From the NCBI GenBank assembly GCA_964651475.1, contig CAZYXV010000029.1:1-44041 (forward strand): 44,041 bases of DNA, read 5' to 3'. The notes under the pieces were generated by a model. That model did not search any database, was not told the origin of the DNA, and saw nothing but the letters and a program-made list of their open reading frames with translations. The stretch is from JBGSMF01 sp964651475. Lineage in GTDB: Bacteria > Chloroflexota > Anaerolineae > Fen-1058. The position numbers and the translations under genes were made by a program. Below, piece after piece: positions 7,225 through 15,651 of the stretch; position 1 is the first letter of the stretch; each line of letters starts with the position of its first letter.

Positions 7225-7488
7225 TCATTTCTCCTGAGAAGATTGATCCTGGCGATTCATCCGCGCCCCCACCTGTACTACTACCCAGCGATAAACCATG
7301 ATAGGGCCGCTAATTGCGCCCACCAGGGTGAGAGCCAACGTAATCCAGGGCAACGTCCCCAACTGGCGATCCAGCCAGTAACCGCCAGCAAGCCCCAACA
7401 ACACCGGCAAAACCAACATCAAGCCGGCCTGACTGCCCACACTCAAAACCCACCAGGCCTCGCCGGGTATTTTGGGCACCGGTTTCAT
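7225..7488 (-). CDS. AtpI/AtpZ-like ATP synthase accessory membrane protein
   Basis: First gene of the Fo cluster. 87 residues with two membrane helices (about 18-38 and 48-70) and a C-terminal charged tail. The pattern GSQAGLMLVLPVLLGLAGGYWLDRQLGT matches the AtpI/AtpZ family, which helps c-ring assembly and has been linked to Mg2+ or Ca2+ transport. I prefer ATG at 7488, with GAGGG six bases upstream, over a TTG two codons earlier. A consensus promoter lies about 95 bases upstream. Confidence 0.88.
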   Translation of the reverse strand: MKPVPKIPGEAWWVLSVGSQAGLMLVLPVLLGLAGGYWLDRQLGTLPWITLALTLVGAISGPIMVYRWVVVQVGARMNRQDQSSQEK

Positions 7489-7583
7489 AGCCAACCCTCA
7501 TCACAACAACTGTGAACATGATCCCAAAGACATTTTGGCAAGTGGTTTGCAGAACCAGGCTCTATATCTCGAAGCAATGAGAG

Positions 7584-7612
7584 ATTATAGCACGCCCCAA
7601 AACACAAGTCAA
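7584..7612 (-). promoter_or_regulatory. consensus sigma-70 promoter for the ATP synthase Fo genes
   Basis: The minus strand has TTGACT (7607-7612), a 17-base spacer and a perfect TATAAT (7584-7589). The -35 box directly abuts the nuoN stop codon. The Fo genes can therefore be transcribed apart from the complex I operon upstream, with a leader of about 90 bases. Confidence 0.85.
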
Positions 7613-9088
7613 TCAATGGAAAAATTCCTGCGCGGCGGCCTGAAACAATGCCAGGAATGGCGCCGGGAAAAGCCCCACGACGAACACACCCAGTGTGGTC
7701 ACTCCCAGCGCGAGCGCCAGCGTGGGCGGCGTGGGCAATCGCTCCTCGGCCTGGGCCGGGAGGATGTACATGGCGTGGATGATCTTCCAGTAATAGGCAA
7801 AGGAGATGACGCTGTTAATCACGCCGACGACCGCCAGCCATGCCATGTTCGCTTCAATCGCGGCCAAAAAGAGCCACGCTTTGCCGATGAAACCGGCCAG
7901 CGGTGGGATGCCGCCCAGCGAAAGCAGGCAGACGAGCAACACCGCTGCCAGCAACGGGGCGCGCTTGCTCAAGCCAGCGTAATCCTCGATGGCGTCCGAG
8001 CCGGTCCGATTGGAAACGGCGATGACGGCCGCAAAAGCCCCCAGGTTAGTCAGCACATAGGCCGCCAGATAAAGCAACATCGCCGTCAAGCCGAGCGATG
8101 AGGTTGCCACCACGCCAATCAAAATGTAGCCGGCGTGGGCAATACTGGAATAAGCCAGCAGCCGCTTGATGTTTTGCTGCCACAGCGCCACCAGGTTGCC
8201 TACGGTCATGGTAATCGCCGCCAACCCCGCCAGGGACGATTGCCAATCCACCGGCAGATATAAAAGGTCGGAGGGCAGCATAGTCAGGCCCAATCGGGCT
8301 ATCAACGCAAAGCCGCCGATTTTCGGGGCGGCCGAGAGAAAAGCCGTGACAGGCGTCGGGGCGCCCTCGTAGGCATCCGGCGCCCATTGGTGAAAAGGCA
8401 CCAACGCCACCTTAAACGCCAAGCCAGCTATGACAAAGATCAGCGCCGGCAGCGCGATGGGCCGCGCCGCATTTCCCATCTCCATCAAGGCCCCTGCCAC
8501 AGCCGACAGATCCGTCGAGCCGCTAAGCCCGTAGAACCACGACAGGCCATACAGCATCACCCCAGACAGCGCCGCCCCATACAAAAAATACTTTAATCCA
8601 GCCTCGGCCGAATGGCGGTCGTCGCGAAAATAGCCGGTCAGGATGTACGAATTGATGCTGAGGAAATCAAAGGCCACAAAGATCATAATCAAGTCGGTGG
8701 CCGCGCCCAGCAAGCATATCGCCATAGCGGCCGTCAGCAGCAAAGCGTAAAACACGCCCTGCGGCAGGCGGCGAGTTTGCAGATAAGATTCGGACGCGAG
8801 CGCCACTACTCCCGTCGCAACCAGCGCAATCGTTTTGATCACCAGCGCAAACAGGTCACACGAGAGCACGGAAAACACGCGCGTGTTGCAGCCCCACAAC
8901 GACCAGCTAGCCAGCAGCGCGCCGGCCAATCCCGCCAAAGCCACAAAAGACAATCGCCAGTGTTTTTCTTCTTGATGCGGGCGGGCGGCGTCTATTGCAA
9001 GAACGAGCAGGCTCGCCAACAACAACACCAGTTCTGGCGAGAGCAGCCACAACGCTCGCCCCCAGTCAAGCGTTGATTCAAGGTTCAT
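7613..9088 (-). CDS. nuoN: NADH-quinone oxidoreductase subunit N
   Basis: Antiporter-like proton-pumping subunit of complex I in the membrane arm. The 491-residue protein has about 14 membrane helices. Family motifs include LMIFVAFDFLSINSYILTGYF (with the helix 5 Glu replaced by Asp in VAFDF), AGLKYFLYGAALSGVMLYG, and LVPFHQWAPDAYEGAPTPVTAFLS with the key Lys upstream in FKVALVPFH. NIKRLLAYSSIAHAGYIL and LGGIPPLAGFIGKAWLF follow. The start overlaps the nuoM stop by four bases (ATGA). It is the last complex I gene before the ATP synthase promoter. Confidence 0.97.
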   Translation of the reverse strand: MNLESTLDWGRALWLLSPELVLLLASLLVLAIDAARPHQEEKHWRLSFVALAGLAGALLASWSLWGCNTRVFSVLSCDLFALVIKTIALVATGVVALASESYLQTRRLPQGVFYALLLTAAMAICLLGAATDLIMIFVAFDFLSINSYILTGYFRDDRHSAEAGLKYFLYGAALSGVMLYGLSWFYGLSGSTDLSAVAGALMEMGNAARPIALPALIFVIAGLAFKVALVPFHQWAPDAYEGAPTPVTAFLSAAPKIGGFALIARLGLTMLPSDLLYLPVDWQSSLAGLAAITMTVGNLVALWQQNIKRLLAYSSIAHAGYILIGVVATSSLGLTAMLLYLAAYVLTNLGAFAAVIAVSNRTGSDAIEDYAGLSKRAPLLAAVLLVCLLSLGGIPPLAGFIGKAWLFLAAIEANMAWLAVVGVINSVISFAYYWKIIHAMYILPAQAEERLPTPPTLALALGVTTLGVFVVGLFPAPFLALFQAAAQEFFH

Positions 9089-10614
9089 GGCAATCCCTTC
9101 AACATCGCCGTTACTGCGGTATTAAACATGTCTAGCAAAGGCGTGGGATATAAGCCGAAAAAGACCATCCCCACCACCAGCGGCCACATGGTGACCTTTT
9201 CCCACCATTCCATATCCGGCAGCGCGCCCCACTTTTCCTTGTTCAGCGTGCCCAGGAACATGAACTGGATAATCTTCCACAAAATATAAGCCGCGGTGAA
9301 CACGACGCCCAGCACGCCGACAAAGGCCGCGATAGGAATGAAATACACCGTGCCCCTAAAGACAAACAACTCGCTCCAAAAGCCTGCCAGTCCCGGCAGC
9401 CCCAGTGAGGCAAAGGCCGTCACCATCATGATGCCATAATAATACGGCACCTGGTTGGCCAGCCCGCCAAAAACCTTGAGGTCGCGCGTGTGCGCCCGTT
9501 CGTAGATAATGCCCACCAAAAAGAACAGGCCGCCCGTGATGAGGCCGTGCGCAAACATTTGCATTGCCGCGCCGCTGATGGCGGCGGCGGCGGCATTGAC
9601 CGCTTCTGGCCTGGCAAACGCGCCAACGCCCACCGCGGCCGCGCTGATGCCTAACGTGACATAACCCATGTGCGCCACCGACGAATAAGCGATCAGCCGC
9701 TTGAGGTCCCACTGGGCCATGCACACCAGCGCGCCATAGACGATGCTGACGACAGCCACGACAGGGATGATGGGCACCTGGGTAGAGAAATAGTGAAATT
9801 GCGCCGGGAACAGGGGCAAGGCAATACGTATTAACCCATAGGCGCCCAATTTTAGCAAAATGCCCGCCAGGATGACGCTGCCGGCCGTGGGCGCTTCGGT
9901 GTGCGCATCGGGCAGCCAGGTGTGGAAGGGGAATGAGGGCACCTTGATGGCAAAGGCGATGAAAAAGGCCCAGAAAGCCGCGCTGGCCAGCGTAAAGTTG
10001 CCGGCAAAAGGCTGGGCCGCGGCCGCCTCTAAAATTCCAAACGTGCCGGTCTGAAGATAGACACCCAGGATAGCCAGCAGCATGGCCACGCTGCCGACCA
10101 GCGTATACAGAAAGAACTTGATGGCCGCGTATTCGCGCCGCGCGCCGCCCCACACGCCGATCAGCAAGAACATGGGTACCAAGCCCACTTCCCAAAAGAC
10201 GTAGAACAACACCAGGTCAAGCGAAAGAAAGACGCCAAACATGCCCACTTCCAACAAGAGGAACAGAAAATAAAATTCCTTGACCCGCGTCTGAATGGTG
10301 CGCGCCGAGTAGAACAGCGACAGCGTCGTCAACATGCCGGTCAGAAAGACCATGGGCGCGCTGAGGCCATCCACTCCCAGGTGGTACCAGATGTTGAATG
10401 TAGAGATCCAGGCGTAATGCTCGACGTACTGCATGGCGTGCGTGCCCGAACGCGCCACGCCGACCCAGATCATCGTCGAGAGCACCCACGTCAAAAAGGC
10501 GACCGCGGTGCCTACGCGCCGAATGGTCCTGACATCTTCTCTGGGGATGACCATGATCAACAGCACACCCACCAGCGGAGCAAAAAGGGTGACACTCAGA
10601 ATTGGAAAGTTCAT
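9085..10614 (-). CDS. nuoM: NADH-quinone oxidoreductase subunit M
   Basis: Antiporter-like proton-pumping subunit. 509 residues, the normal family length, with about 14 membrane helices. Clear motifs: FYVFWEVGLVPMFLLIGVWG with the conserved helix 5 Glu, YAAIKFFLYTLVGSVAMLL, IKVPSFPFHTWLPDAHTEAP with Lys in helix 7, AQWDLKRLIAYSSVAHMGYV, and LGLPGLAGFWSELFVFRG. It follows nuoL by ten bases and is coupled to nuoN by overlap. Confidence 0.98.
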   Translation of the reverse strand: MNFPILSVTLFAPLVGVLLIMVIPREDVRTIRRVGTAVAFLTWVLSTMIWVGVARSGTHAMQYVEHYAWISTFNIWYHLGVDGLSAPMVFLTGMLTTLSLFYSARTIQTRVKEFYFLFLLLEVGMFGVFLSLDLVLFYVFWEVGLVPMFLLIGVWGGARREYAAIKFFLYTLVGSVAMLLAILGVYLQTGTFGILEAAAAQPFAGNFTLASAAFWAFFIAFAIKVPSFPFHTWLPDAHTEAPTAGSVILAGILLKLGAYGLIRIALPLFPAQFHYFSTQVPIIPVVAVVSIVYGALVCMAQWDLKRLIAYSSVAHMGYVTLGISAAAVGVGAFARPEAVNAAAAAISGAAMQMFAHGLITGGLFFLVGIIYERAHTRDLKVFGGLANQVPYYYGIMMVTAFASLGLPGLAGFWSELFVFRGTVYFIPIAAFVGVLGVVFTAAYILWKIIQFMFLGTLNKEKWGALPDMEWWEKVTMWPLVVGMVFFGLYPTPLLDMFNTAVTAMLKGLP

Positions 10615-10624
10615 AGCCAGCTCC

Positions 10625-12883
10625 TTATACTCTAATTTGCATGAGCAGGACTATTAGCACCAGCATGACGACAGACGCCAGCAGCAAATAATCCTGGACT
10701 TTGCCCGTTTGAATGGGGCGAATGGCATCTCCAGCCGCCCTGACCGCCTTGCCAACGCCATTCACAGAACCATCCACCACGTTCGAATCAACGGCGTCGC
10801 TTAAATCAGAACCCTTTCGTATCACGCGCCCGGCCAGGTTGACCAGGGCGTCCACAATGTGCGCGTCGAGCCAGTCGCTGATTCCGGACAAGAAGCGCGC
10901 CACGCGCGCCCACACAAGCACCAGCCTGTCTACCACGCCCTGGTCGAAAGCGTGAAACACATCGGCCAACGCGATAGAGCCGCGCACCACAGTCGCGTGG
11001 TACAGTTGGTCAAAGTAAAAGCGCTCGCGCATGGCGGTGTATAAAAAGCCCAGTCCCACCCGGCGCAGGGCCGCTTCCACGCGGTCCGTCTCGCCAGCCT
11101 GCATAGGCTTCCATCCGTACACCAGCCAGCCCAGCCCCAGCCCGCTCAGCGCAATGAGCACGCCCAGCGCCAGCGGCTGCCACACGAACCCGTGCGCGCC
11201 TTCTTCGACCAGGGCCGCGTGTCCCATCAAGCGGACCGCGTGCCCGCCGGCCCCGGCCGGCTCGATGGTTGAACCGACGAAATGATGGAACCAGTTGGGA
11301 ATCAAACCGCCAATGACGGGGAACTGTTCCGGGATGCCGATCCAGCCCAGCCCGACGGCAAAGACGGCCAAAATCATCAAGGGCACCGTCATCGAGGGCA
11401 CGCTTTCCGGCGCGTGCTGGGCCGATTCGGTGCGCGGCTGGCCCCAAAAGGTCATGCAAATCTGCCGCATGGTGTAAAAAGCCGTCAGGCCGGCCGCCGC
11501 CGCCAGCACCCAAAAGACAAGCGGCGCCAACTCGTACGCCTGGGCCAGAATCTCGTCCTTGGACCAAAAGCCGGCAGTGACGAGCGGGAAACCTGACAGC
11601 GCCAGCCCGCCGATCAAAAAGGTCCAGAACGTGCGCGGCATGCGCTTGGACAGCCCGCCCATGTTCCGCATGTCGTTGGCGTCGAACGGCGCGGCGTGCT
11701 CATCATGCTTGTGCGCGTGGTGGAGGTGCTCGACGTGGTGGTGGCCGTGTTCCATGCCGTGAATGACCGAGCCGGAGCAGAGGAACAAGAGCGCCTTGAA
11801 GAAAGCGTGCGTGAGCAGGTGGAACGCGCCGGCCACATACGCGCCGATGCCCAGCGCGGCAACCATGTAGCCCAGCTGGCTGATGGTGGAAAAGGCAAGC
11901 ACGCGCTTGATGTCGTTTTGCGCCACGGCGATGACCGAAGCGAACAGCGCCGTAAACGCGCCGATGGCCGCAACTACCGTCATCTGCGCTCCGCCTTCGA
12001 CGGCTGTCAGCAGCGGAAAAGTGCGCACGACCAAAAAGACGCCGGCCGAAACCATCGTCGCCGCGTGGATCAGGGCCGAAACGGGCGTGGGGCCTTCCAT
12101 CGCGTCTGGCAGCCATACGTGCAGCGGGAACTGGGCGCTCTTGCCCACCGTCCCGCCAAAAAGAAGCAGGGCAATCACCGCCGCCGTAGAAAGTCCTGTG
12201 CCCAAGAAGGGCGCGTGCGCCAGGTGTTCCAGCGTTTCGTGGCTAAAAATGTCTGTATAGGCCAGCGAGCCTACCTCGGCGTACAGCAGCACCAGGCCCA
12301 GCATAAAAAACAAGTCGCCCACTTTGGTCACCAGGAACGCTTTGAGGCCGGCTTGGAGCGCCGATTTTTTTTCGTACCAGAAACCAATCAACAGGTACGA
12401 GCAGGTACCCATAATCTCCCAGAAAAGAAAGAAAGCCAGCAGATTGTCAAAGACGATCATCCCCAGCATGCCGGCCGCGAACAGCGAAATATACGCAAAG
12501 AAACGGCTGTAGCGGGGATCCTGCTGTGGCGTGCCAAAGTTCATGTAGCCCACGCTATAGATAAAAATCATCAAGCATACCAGCGGCACCATTAAAAGCA
12601 TGATGGTCGTGGCGGGGTCAATGTAAACGCCCAGCCCCAGGGTCTCTGTGCCAGCCGGCAGCCACGCCATGCGCGCGGATTCAATGGCATGCTCTCCGCC
12701 GCCCACCGGCAGCAGCACCGCCGTCCAAAACACGTACTGAGACAGCAAGAACGACAATCCTATCGCGCCGATGGCAATGGTGTGGCTGAGCCGCGGCCAG
12801 CGGCCAAAGAACAACACGATCAGCACAAATGACAGGGCGGGCAACACGGGAATAAGCCAGGTAGCGAGCGTCAACACATCCAT
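10625..12883 (-). CDS. nuoL: NADH-quinone oxidoreductase subunit L
   Basis: Distal proton-pumping subunit, which carries the long lateral helix. At 752 residues it is longer than the E. coli protein (about 610). Antiporter motifs are present: FFLFWEIMGTCSYLLIGFWY, SAQFPLHVWLPDAMEGPTP, NDIKRVLAFSTISQLGYM and TAGFWSKDEI. An extra His-rich loop (MEHGHHHVEHLHHAHKHDEH, coded around 11693-11755) is inserted after SVIHG, where relatives have only a few residues. The C-terminal 200 residues include the amphipathic lateral helix and a final membrane anchor. I chose ATG at 12883, with GAGG upstream; an in-frame ATG at 12922 would run into nuoK. Confidence 0.97.
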   Translation of the reverse strand: MDVLTLATWLIPVLPALSFVLIVLFFGRWPRLSHTIAIGAIGLSFLLSQYVFWTAVLLPVGGGEHAIESARMAWLPAGTETLGLGVYIDPATTIMLLMVPLVCLMIFIYSVGYMNFGTPQQDPRYSRFFAYISLFAAGMLGMIVFDNLLAFFLFWEIMGTCSYLLIGFWYEKKSALQAGLKAFLVTKVGDLFFMLGLVLLYAEVGSLAYTDIFSHETLEHLAHAPFLGTGLSTAAVIALLLFGGTVGKSAQFPLHVWLPDAMEGPTPVSALIHAATMVSAGVFLVVRTFPLLTAVEGGAQMTVVAAIGAFTALFASVIAVAQNDIKRVLAFSTISQLGYMVAALGIGAYVAGAFHLLTHAFFKALLFLCSGSVIHGMEHGHHHVEHLHHAHKHDEHAAPFDANDMRNMGGLSKRMPRTFWTFLIGGLALSGFPLVTAGFWSKDEILAQAYELAPLVFWVLAAAAGLTAFYTMRQICMTFWGQPRTESAQHAPESVPSMTVPLMILAVFAVGLGWIGIPEQFPVIGGLIPNWFHHFVGSTIEPAGAGGHAVRLMGHAALVEEGAHGFVWQPLALGVLIALSGLGLGWLVYGWKPMQAGETDRVEAALRRVGLGFLYTAMRERFYFDQLYHATVVRGSIALADVFHAFDQGVVDRLVLVWARVARFLSGISDWLDAHIVDALVNLAGRVIRKGSDLSDAVDSNVVDGSVNGVGKAVRAAGDAIRPIQTGKVQDYLLLASVVMLVLIVLLMQIRV

Positions 12884-12902
12884 AAGAGCCTCATCTGTTT
12901 GA

Positions 12903-13211
12903 CTAGTACTTGAGCGAATCAACCTTGTCCATGTCTACCAGGTGGAGGTGACGATACACGCTGATAATCAAGGCCAACCCGACGGCTGCTTCGACGGCGG
13001 CGACGATAAACACGAAAATGGCGAACGCCTGCCCAGTCGCCGCTTCGGGCGTCCGGTAGCGCCAAAAAGCCACCAGGTTAATGTTAACGGCATTGAGCAT
13101 CAACTCGATGCCCATCAACACGGCAATGGCGTTCCGCCGCGCCAGCGCGCCATAGATGCCGATGCAAAACAAGGCGGCGGCTACAATCAAGTACCAGTTC
13201 AATGGAATCAT
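12903..13211 (-). CDS. nuoK: NADH-quinone oxidoreductase subunit K
   Basis: Small membrane subunit with three helices, 102 residues as usual. It has the conserved Glu residues in GIELMLNAVNINLVAF and IVAAVEAAVGLALIISVYR that lie on the hydrophilic axis of the proton path. The start has GGAG eight bases upstream. It lies between nuoJ (62 bases upstream) and nuoL (19 bases downstream). Confidence 0.97.
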   Translation of the reverse strand: MIPLNWYLIVAAALFCIGIYGALARRNAIAVLMGIELMLNAVNINLVAFWRYRTPEAATGQAFAIFVFIVAAVEAAVGLALIISVYRHLHLVDMDKVDSLKY

Positions 13212-13273
13212 GCGCTTTTCTCCAAGTCAAACGGGATGCCGTAATACGCCAAACGCATTGGGCGTCTGGCATT

Positions 13274-13783
13274 TCACGTTTCACGCCGGTCGCGAGCAAT
13301 GTAAATAGCGCCAATCACCCCCACCAGCAGCAATACCGATGCCACTTCAAATGGCAGCATGTACAAATCGGGATCCACCAGCGCCTTGCCCAACGCGGCC
13401 AGGCTACCGCGCGGAGCTTCTGCCAGGCTGGATTGCTGCCAGGGCAACGTGACAAGCTGGGCCGCCAGCAGGCCGAACAACATCACCGCGATGACCGCCG
13501 CATACGTCCACTGTGCGTTGACCTGCCCACTTTCCCGGCTCATCAGGCCGTGCGTGAGCATGACGGCAAAAATGATCAAAATTGCAATCGCGCCAATATA
13601 AATCAAGATCTGCGCGGCAGCTAAAAAGCCGGCGTCTAGCAAGACGTAAAGCACCGCCACGCCAAACAGCGCCAGCACCAGACACAACGCGGCGTGAAAC
13701 AGGTCGCGCATGGTCACAACGGCCAGGCCGCTCGCCAAAGTCAGCGCGGCCGCCACGACGAAAGCAATTTGCATCGGCGTCAT
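13274..13783 (-). CDS. nuoJ: NADH-quinone oxidoreductase subunit J
   Basis: Membrane subunit with five helices, 169 residues. Signatures are ALCLVLALFGVAVLYVLLDAGFLAAAQ and the following ILIYIGAIAILIIFAVML, the pi-bulge helix region. Several ATGs lie close together; I chose 13783 because GGGAGG sits six bases before it. The start lies 13 bases after the end of nuoH, and no nuoI gene fits between them, which is unusual. Confidence 0.96.
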   Translation of the reverse strand: MTPMQIAFVVAAALTLASGLAVVTMRDLFHAALCLVLALFGVAVLYVLLDAGFLAAAQILIYIGAIAILIIFAVMLTHGLMSRESGQVNAQWTYAAVIAVMLFGLLAAQLVTLPWQQSSLAEAPRGSLAALGKALVDPDLYMLPFEVASVLLLVGVIGAIYIARDRRET

Positions 13784-13796
13784 TGTCATCCTCCCA

Positions 13797-15032
13797 TCAA
13801 TGCACCGGCTCCGGGTGAGCATATTCGATAGCCGCCGGCGCTGTCTCGACGTCCTCTGCTGCTTCGCGCACTCGCCGCCCGGCTTTGCCCGCCAGCCACA
13901 ACGCGCCGAACAACATGATCAGGTTAGCCGCCAGCAATACCAATGCCCAAACCGTAGGATTCGCTCGCGCGCCGTAGCCGGCAAAGTCAAGCCATTTGTC
14001 TAGCAGCGCCACCACGCCCACGTTAACCAGGCTGAGCGGCACCAGGAACTTCCAGTTAAACGCCAGCAAGTGGTCAATGCGCAGGCGCGGGAGCGTGGAA
14101 CGTATCCAGACCATCACCCAGAATATAAACAGCGCCTTGCCCGTAACGACAAATGGCCCAATCCAGGGGATCACCTTATCCACGTTGATAAACGGCAAGT
14201 GCCAGCCGCCCAGGAAAAGAGTGGCAAACACCGCCGACATGGCAAAAGCGTGCATGTACTCGCCCATGAAAAACAAGGCAAATTTCATGCCGCTGTACTC
14301 GATGTGAAAACCGGCCACGATCTCCGAATCGGCCTCCAACAAATCAAACGGGCTGCGCCCCATCTCGGCCATGCCCGATAAAAACATGATCAGCGCTGAA
14401 AGCGGCAGCGCTACGATGTACCACGTACTGGCGACCTGCTTATCTACAACAGCTACCATAGACATAGTCCCGGCGATCATGATCACCGTGATCGCAGATA
14501 ACACCTGGGGCACTTCGTAGCTGACCAGTTGGGCCACGCCGCGGAACGCGCTCAGAAGCGCGTACTTGTTGCTGCAGCCCCAGCCGGATATCAGCACGGC
14601 CAGCGGTCCCAGGCCGCCCATCACCATGACGTAGAAAATGCCAATGTCCAGATCCACGCCTACCATATCGCGCCCAAAAGGAACGACGGCGTAGACCATA
14701 ATCGCCGCCGCCGCCGCCAGGATGGGCGCCAGGTTAAACGCCACCCTATCCGCATCGGCGGGCGTGGTGTCTTCCTTCGTAATCGCCTTGATGCCGTCGG
14801 CGATGGGCTGAAGCAGCCCGTAACGGCCGGCCTTGTTCGGGCCAAGCCGATCCTGAAAGCGCGCAAAGCCCTTGCGCTCGACCCAGGTAAGCACCATAAA
14901 CATCACCAGGCCAAACACGCCAATCACCACAGCGCGCACGATGGCCATCACCACGTCCACGCTCTCGGCCGGCATAAAGCCGCCCATCCAACCGCGCAGA
15001 GCATTCGCCCCATCTATCCAAAAATTTCCCAT
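13797..15032 (-). CDS. nuoH: NADH-quinone oxidoreductase subunit H
   Basis: Heel subunit of the membrane arm that forms the quinone chamber with NuoB and NuoD. 411 residues, eight or nine helices. Highly conserved pieces: TWVERKGFARFQDRLGPNKAG, GLLQPIADGIKAITKED, SVISYEVP-like VSYEVPQVLSAITV, MAEMGRSPFDLLEADSEIVAG and RSTLPRLRIDHLLAFNWKFL. I chose ATG at 15032 because GGAG lies eight bases upstream; an earlier in-frame ATG at 15113 extends into the noncoding gap. The C-terminal tail is longer than in E. coli (about 325 residues). Only 102 bases separate it from nuoA, so nuoB, C and D are missing from their normal place. Confidence 0.97.
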   Translation of the reverse strand: MGNFWIDGANALRGWMGGFMPAESVDVVMAIVRAVVIGVFGLVMFMVLTWVERKGFARFQDRLGPNKAGRYGLLQPIADGIKAITKEDTTPADADRVAFNLAPILAAAAAIMVYAVVPFGRDMVGVDLDIGIFYVMVMGGLGPLAVLISGWGCSNKYALLSAFRGVAQLVSYEVPQVLSAITVIMIAGTMSMVAVVDKQVASTWYIVALPLSALIMFLSGMAEMGRSPFDLLEADSEIVAGFHIEYSGMKFALFFMGEYMHAFAMSAVFATLFLGGWHLPFINVDKVIPWIGPFVVTGKALFIFWVMVWIRSTLPRLRIDHLLAFNWKFLVPLSLVNVGVVALLDKWLDFAGYGARANPTVWALVLLAANLIMLFGALWLAGKAGRRVREAAEDVETAPAAIEYAHPEPVH

Positions 15033-15134
15033 AAGGTTCGCTCCAAATCGAGCAATGGTCCATCTATTCCACATAGTAAAACCCCGACACCCATACCAGG
15101 GATGCGGGGTCAAACCAATATTCTAATCAATGGG

Positions 15135-15491
15135 CTAGACCCATTCAAGGTCTCCTTTTCGCCACGCATACACGAGCGCGCCCGCCAGGATCACAATGAA
15201 CACGAGCATTTCAATCACGGCAAAGAATGGAAGCTGGTTATAGATTAAAGCCCACGGGAACAAGACCACCGTCTCGACGTCAAACAAGACAAACACCAGC
15301 GCATAGATATAGTACTGCGCCTTGAATTGAACCCAGGTGTCTCCAAAAGTTGCGATGCCACATTCGTAAGTGGAAGATTTGATGGGATTGGGTTTGGCAG
15401 GGCGGAGAAGCCAAGAGAGCACGAGAGCCGCGCCCGGCAAACCCACCGCCACGAGGACAAACACACCAATAAAGGAGTATAATTCGAGCAA
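15135..15491 (-). CDS. nuoA: NADH-quinone oxidoreductase subunit A
   Basis: Membrane subunit with three helices. 118 residues if it starts at the TTG at 15491, which has AAAGGAGAGG eight bases upstream. An in-frame TTG further upstream would place that ribosome site inside the gene. The protein contains the conserved STYECGIATFGDTWVQFKAQ loop (the Cys loop that moves during the deactive transition) and YALVFVLFDVETVVLFPWAL. First gene of the membrane-arm operon. Confidence 0.95.
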   Translation of the reverse strand: MLELYSFIGVFVLVAVGLPGAALVLSWLLRPAKPNPIKSSTYECGIATFGDTWVQFKAQYYIYALVFVLFDVETVVLFPWALIYNQLPFFAVIEMLVFIVILAGALVYAWRKGDLEWV

Positions 15492-15559
15492 GGCCTGTAC
15501 CTCTCCTTTCAATCAAAGATGGCGACGACACAGCACACAGCCATAGCAAACAAGCACTT

Positions 15560-15587
15560 ATTTTACCACATGTCAATCCATGCGCAA
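15560..15587 (-). promoter_or_regulatory. probable extended -10 promoter of the nuo operon
   Basis: The minus strand reads TGGTAAAAT (-10 box 15560-15565 with an extended TG) with a weak TTGCGC 16 bases upstream (15582-15587). An alternative -35 (TTGACA) overlaps the same site but has no good partner. It faces away from the serS promoter, whose -35 box starts 30 bases further right. Confidence 0.5.
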
Positions 15588-15616
15588 GCGATAGCGAGTT
15601 TCCCGTCCCGCCACAC

Positions 15617-15645
15617 TTGACATCGCGCCAGGGCAGGGTTATAAT
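15617..15645 (+). promoter_or_regulatory. consensus sigma-70 promoter of the serS T-box leader
   Basis: TTGACA (15617-15622), a 17-base spacer and TATAAT (15640-15645) give a perfect match on both boxes. Transcription is expected to start near 15652, just ahead of the T-box stem I. Such a strong promoter fits control by termination in the leader. Confidence 0.92.
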
Positions 15646-15651
15646 CTCCCC

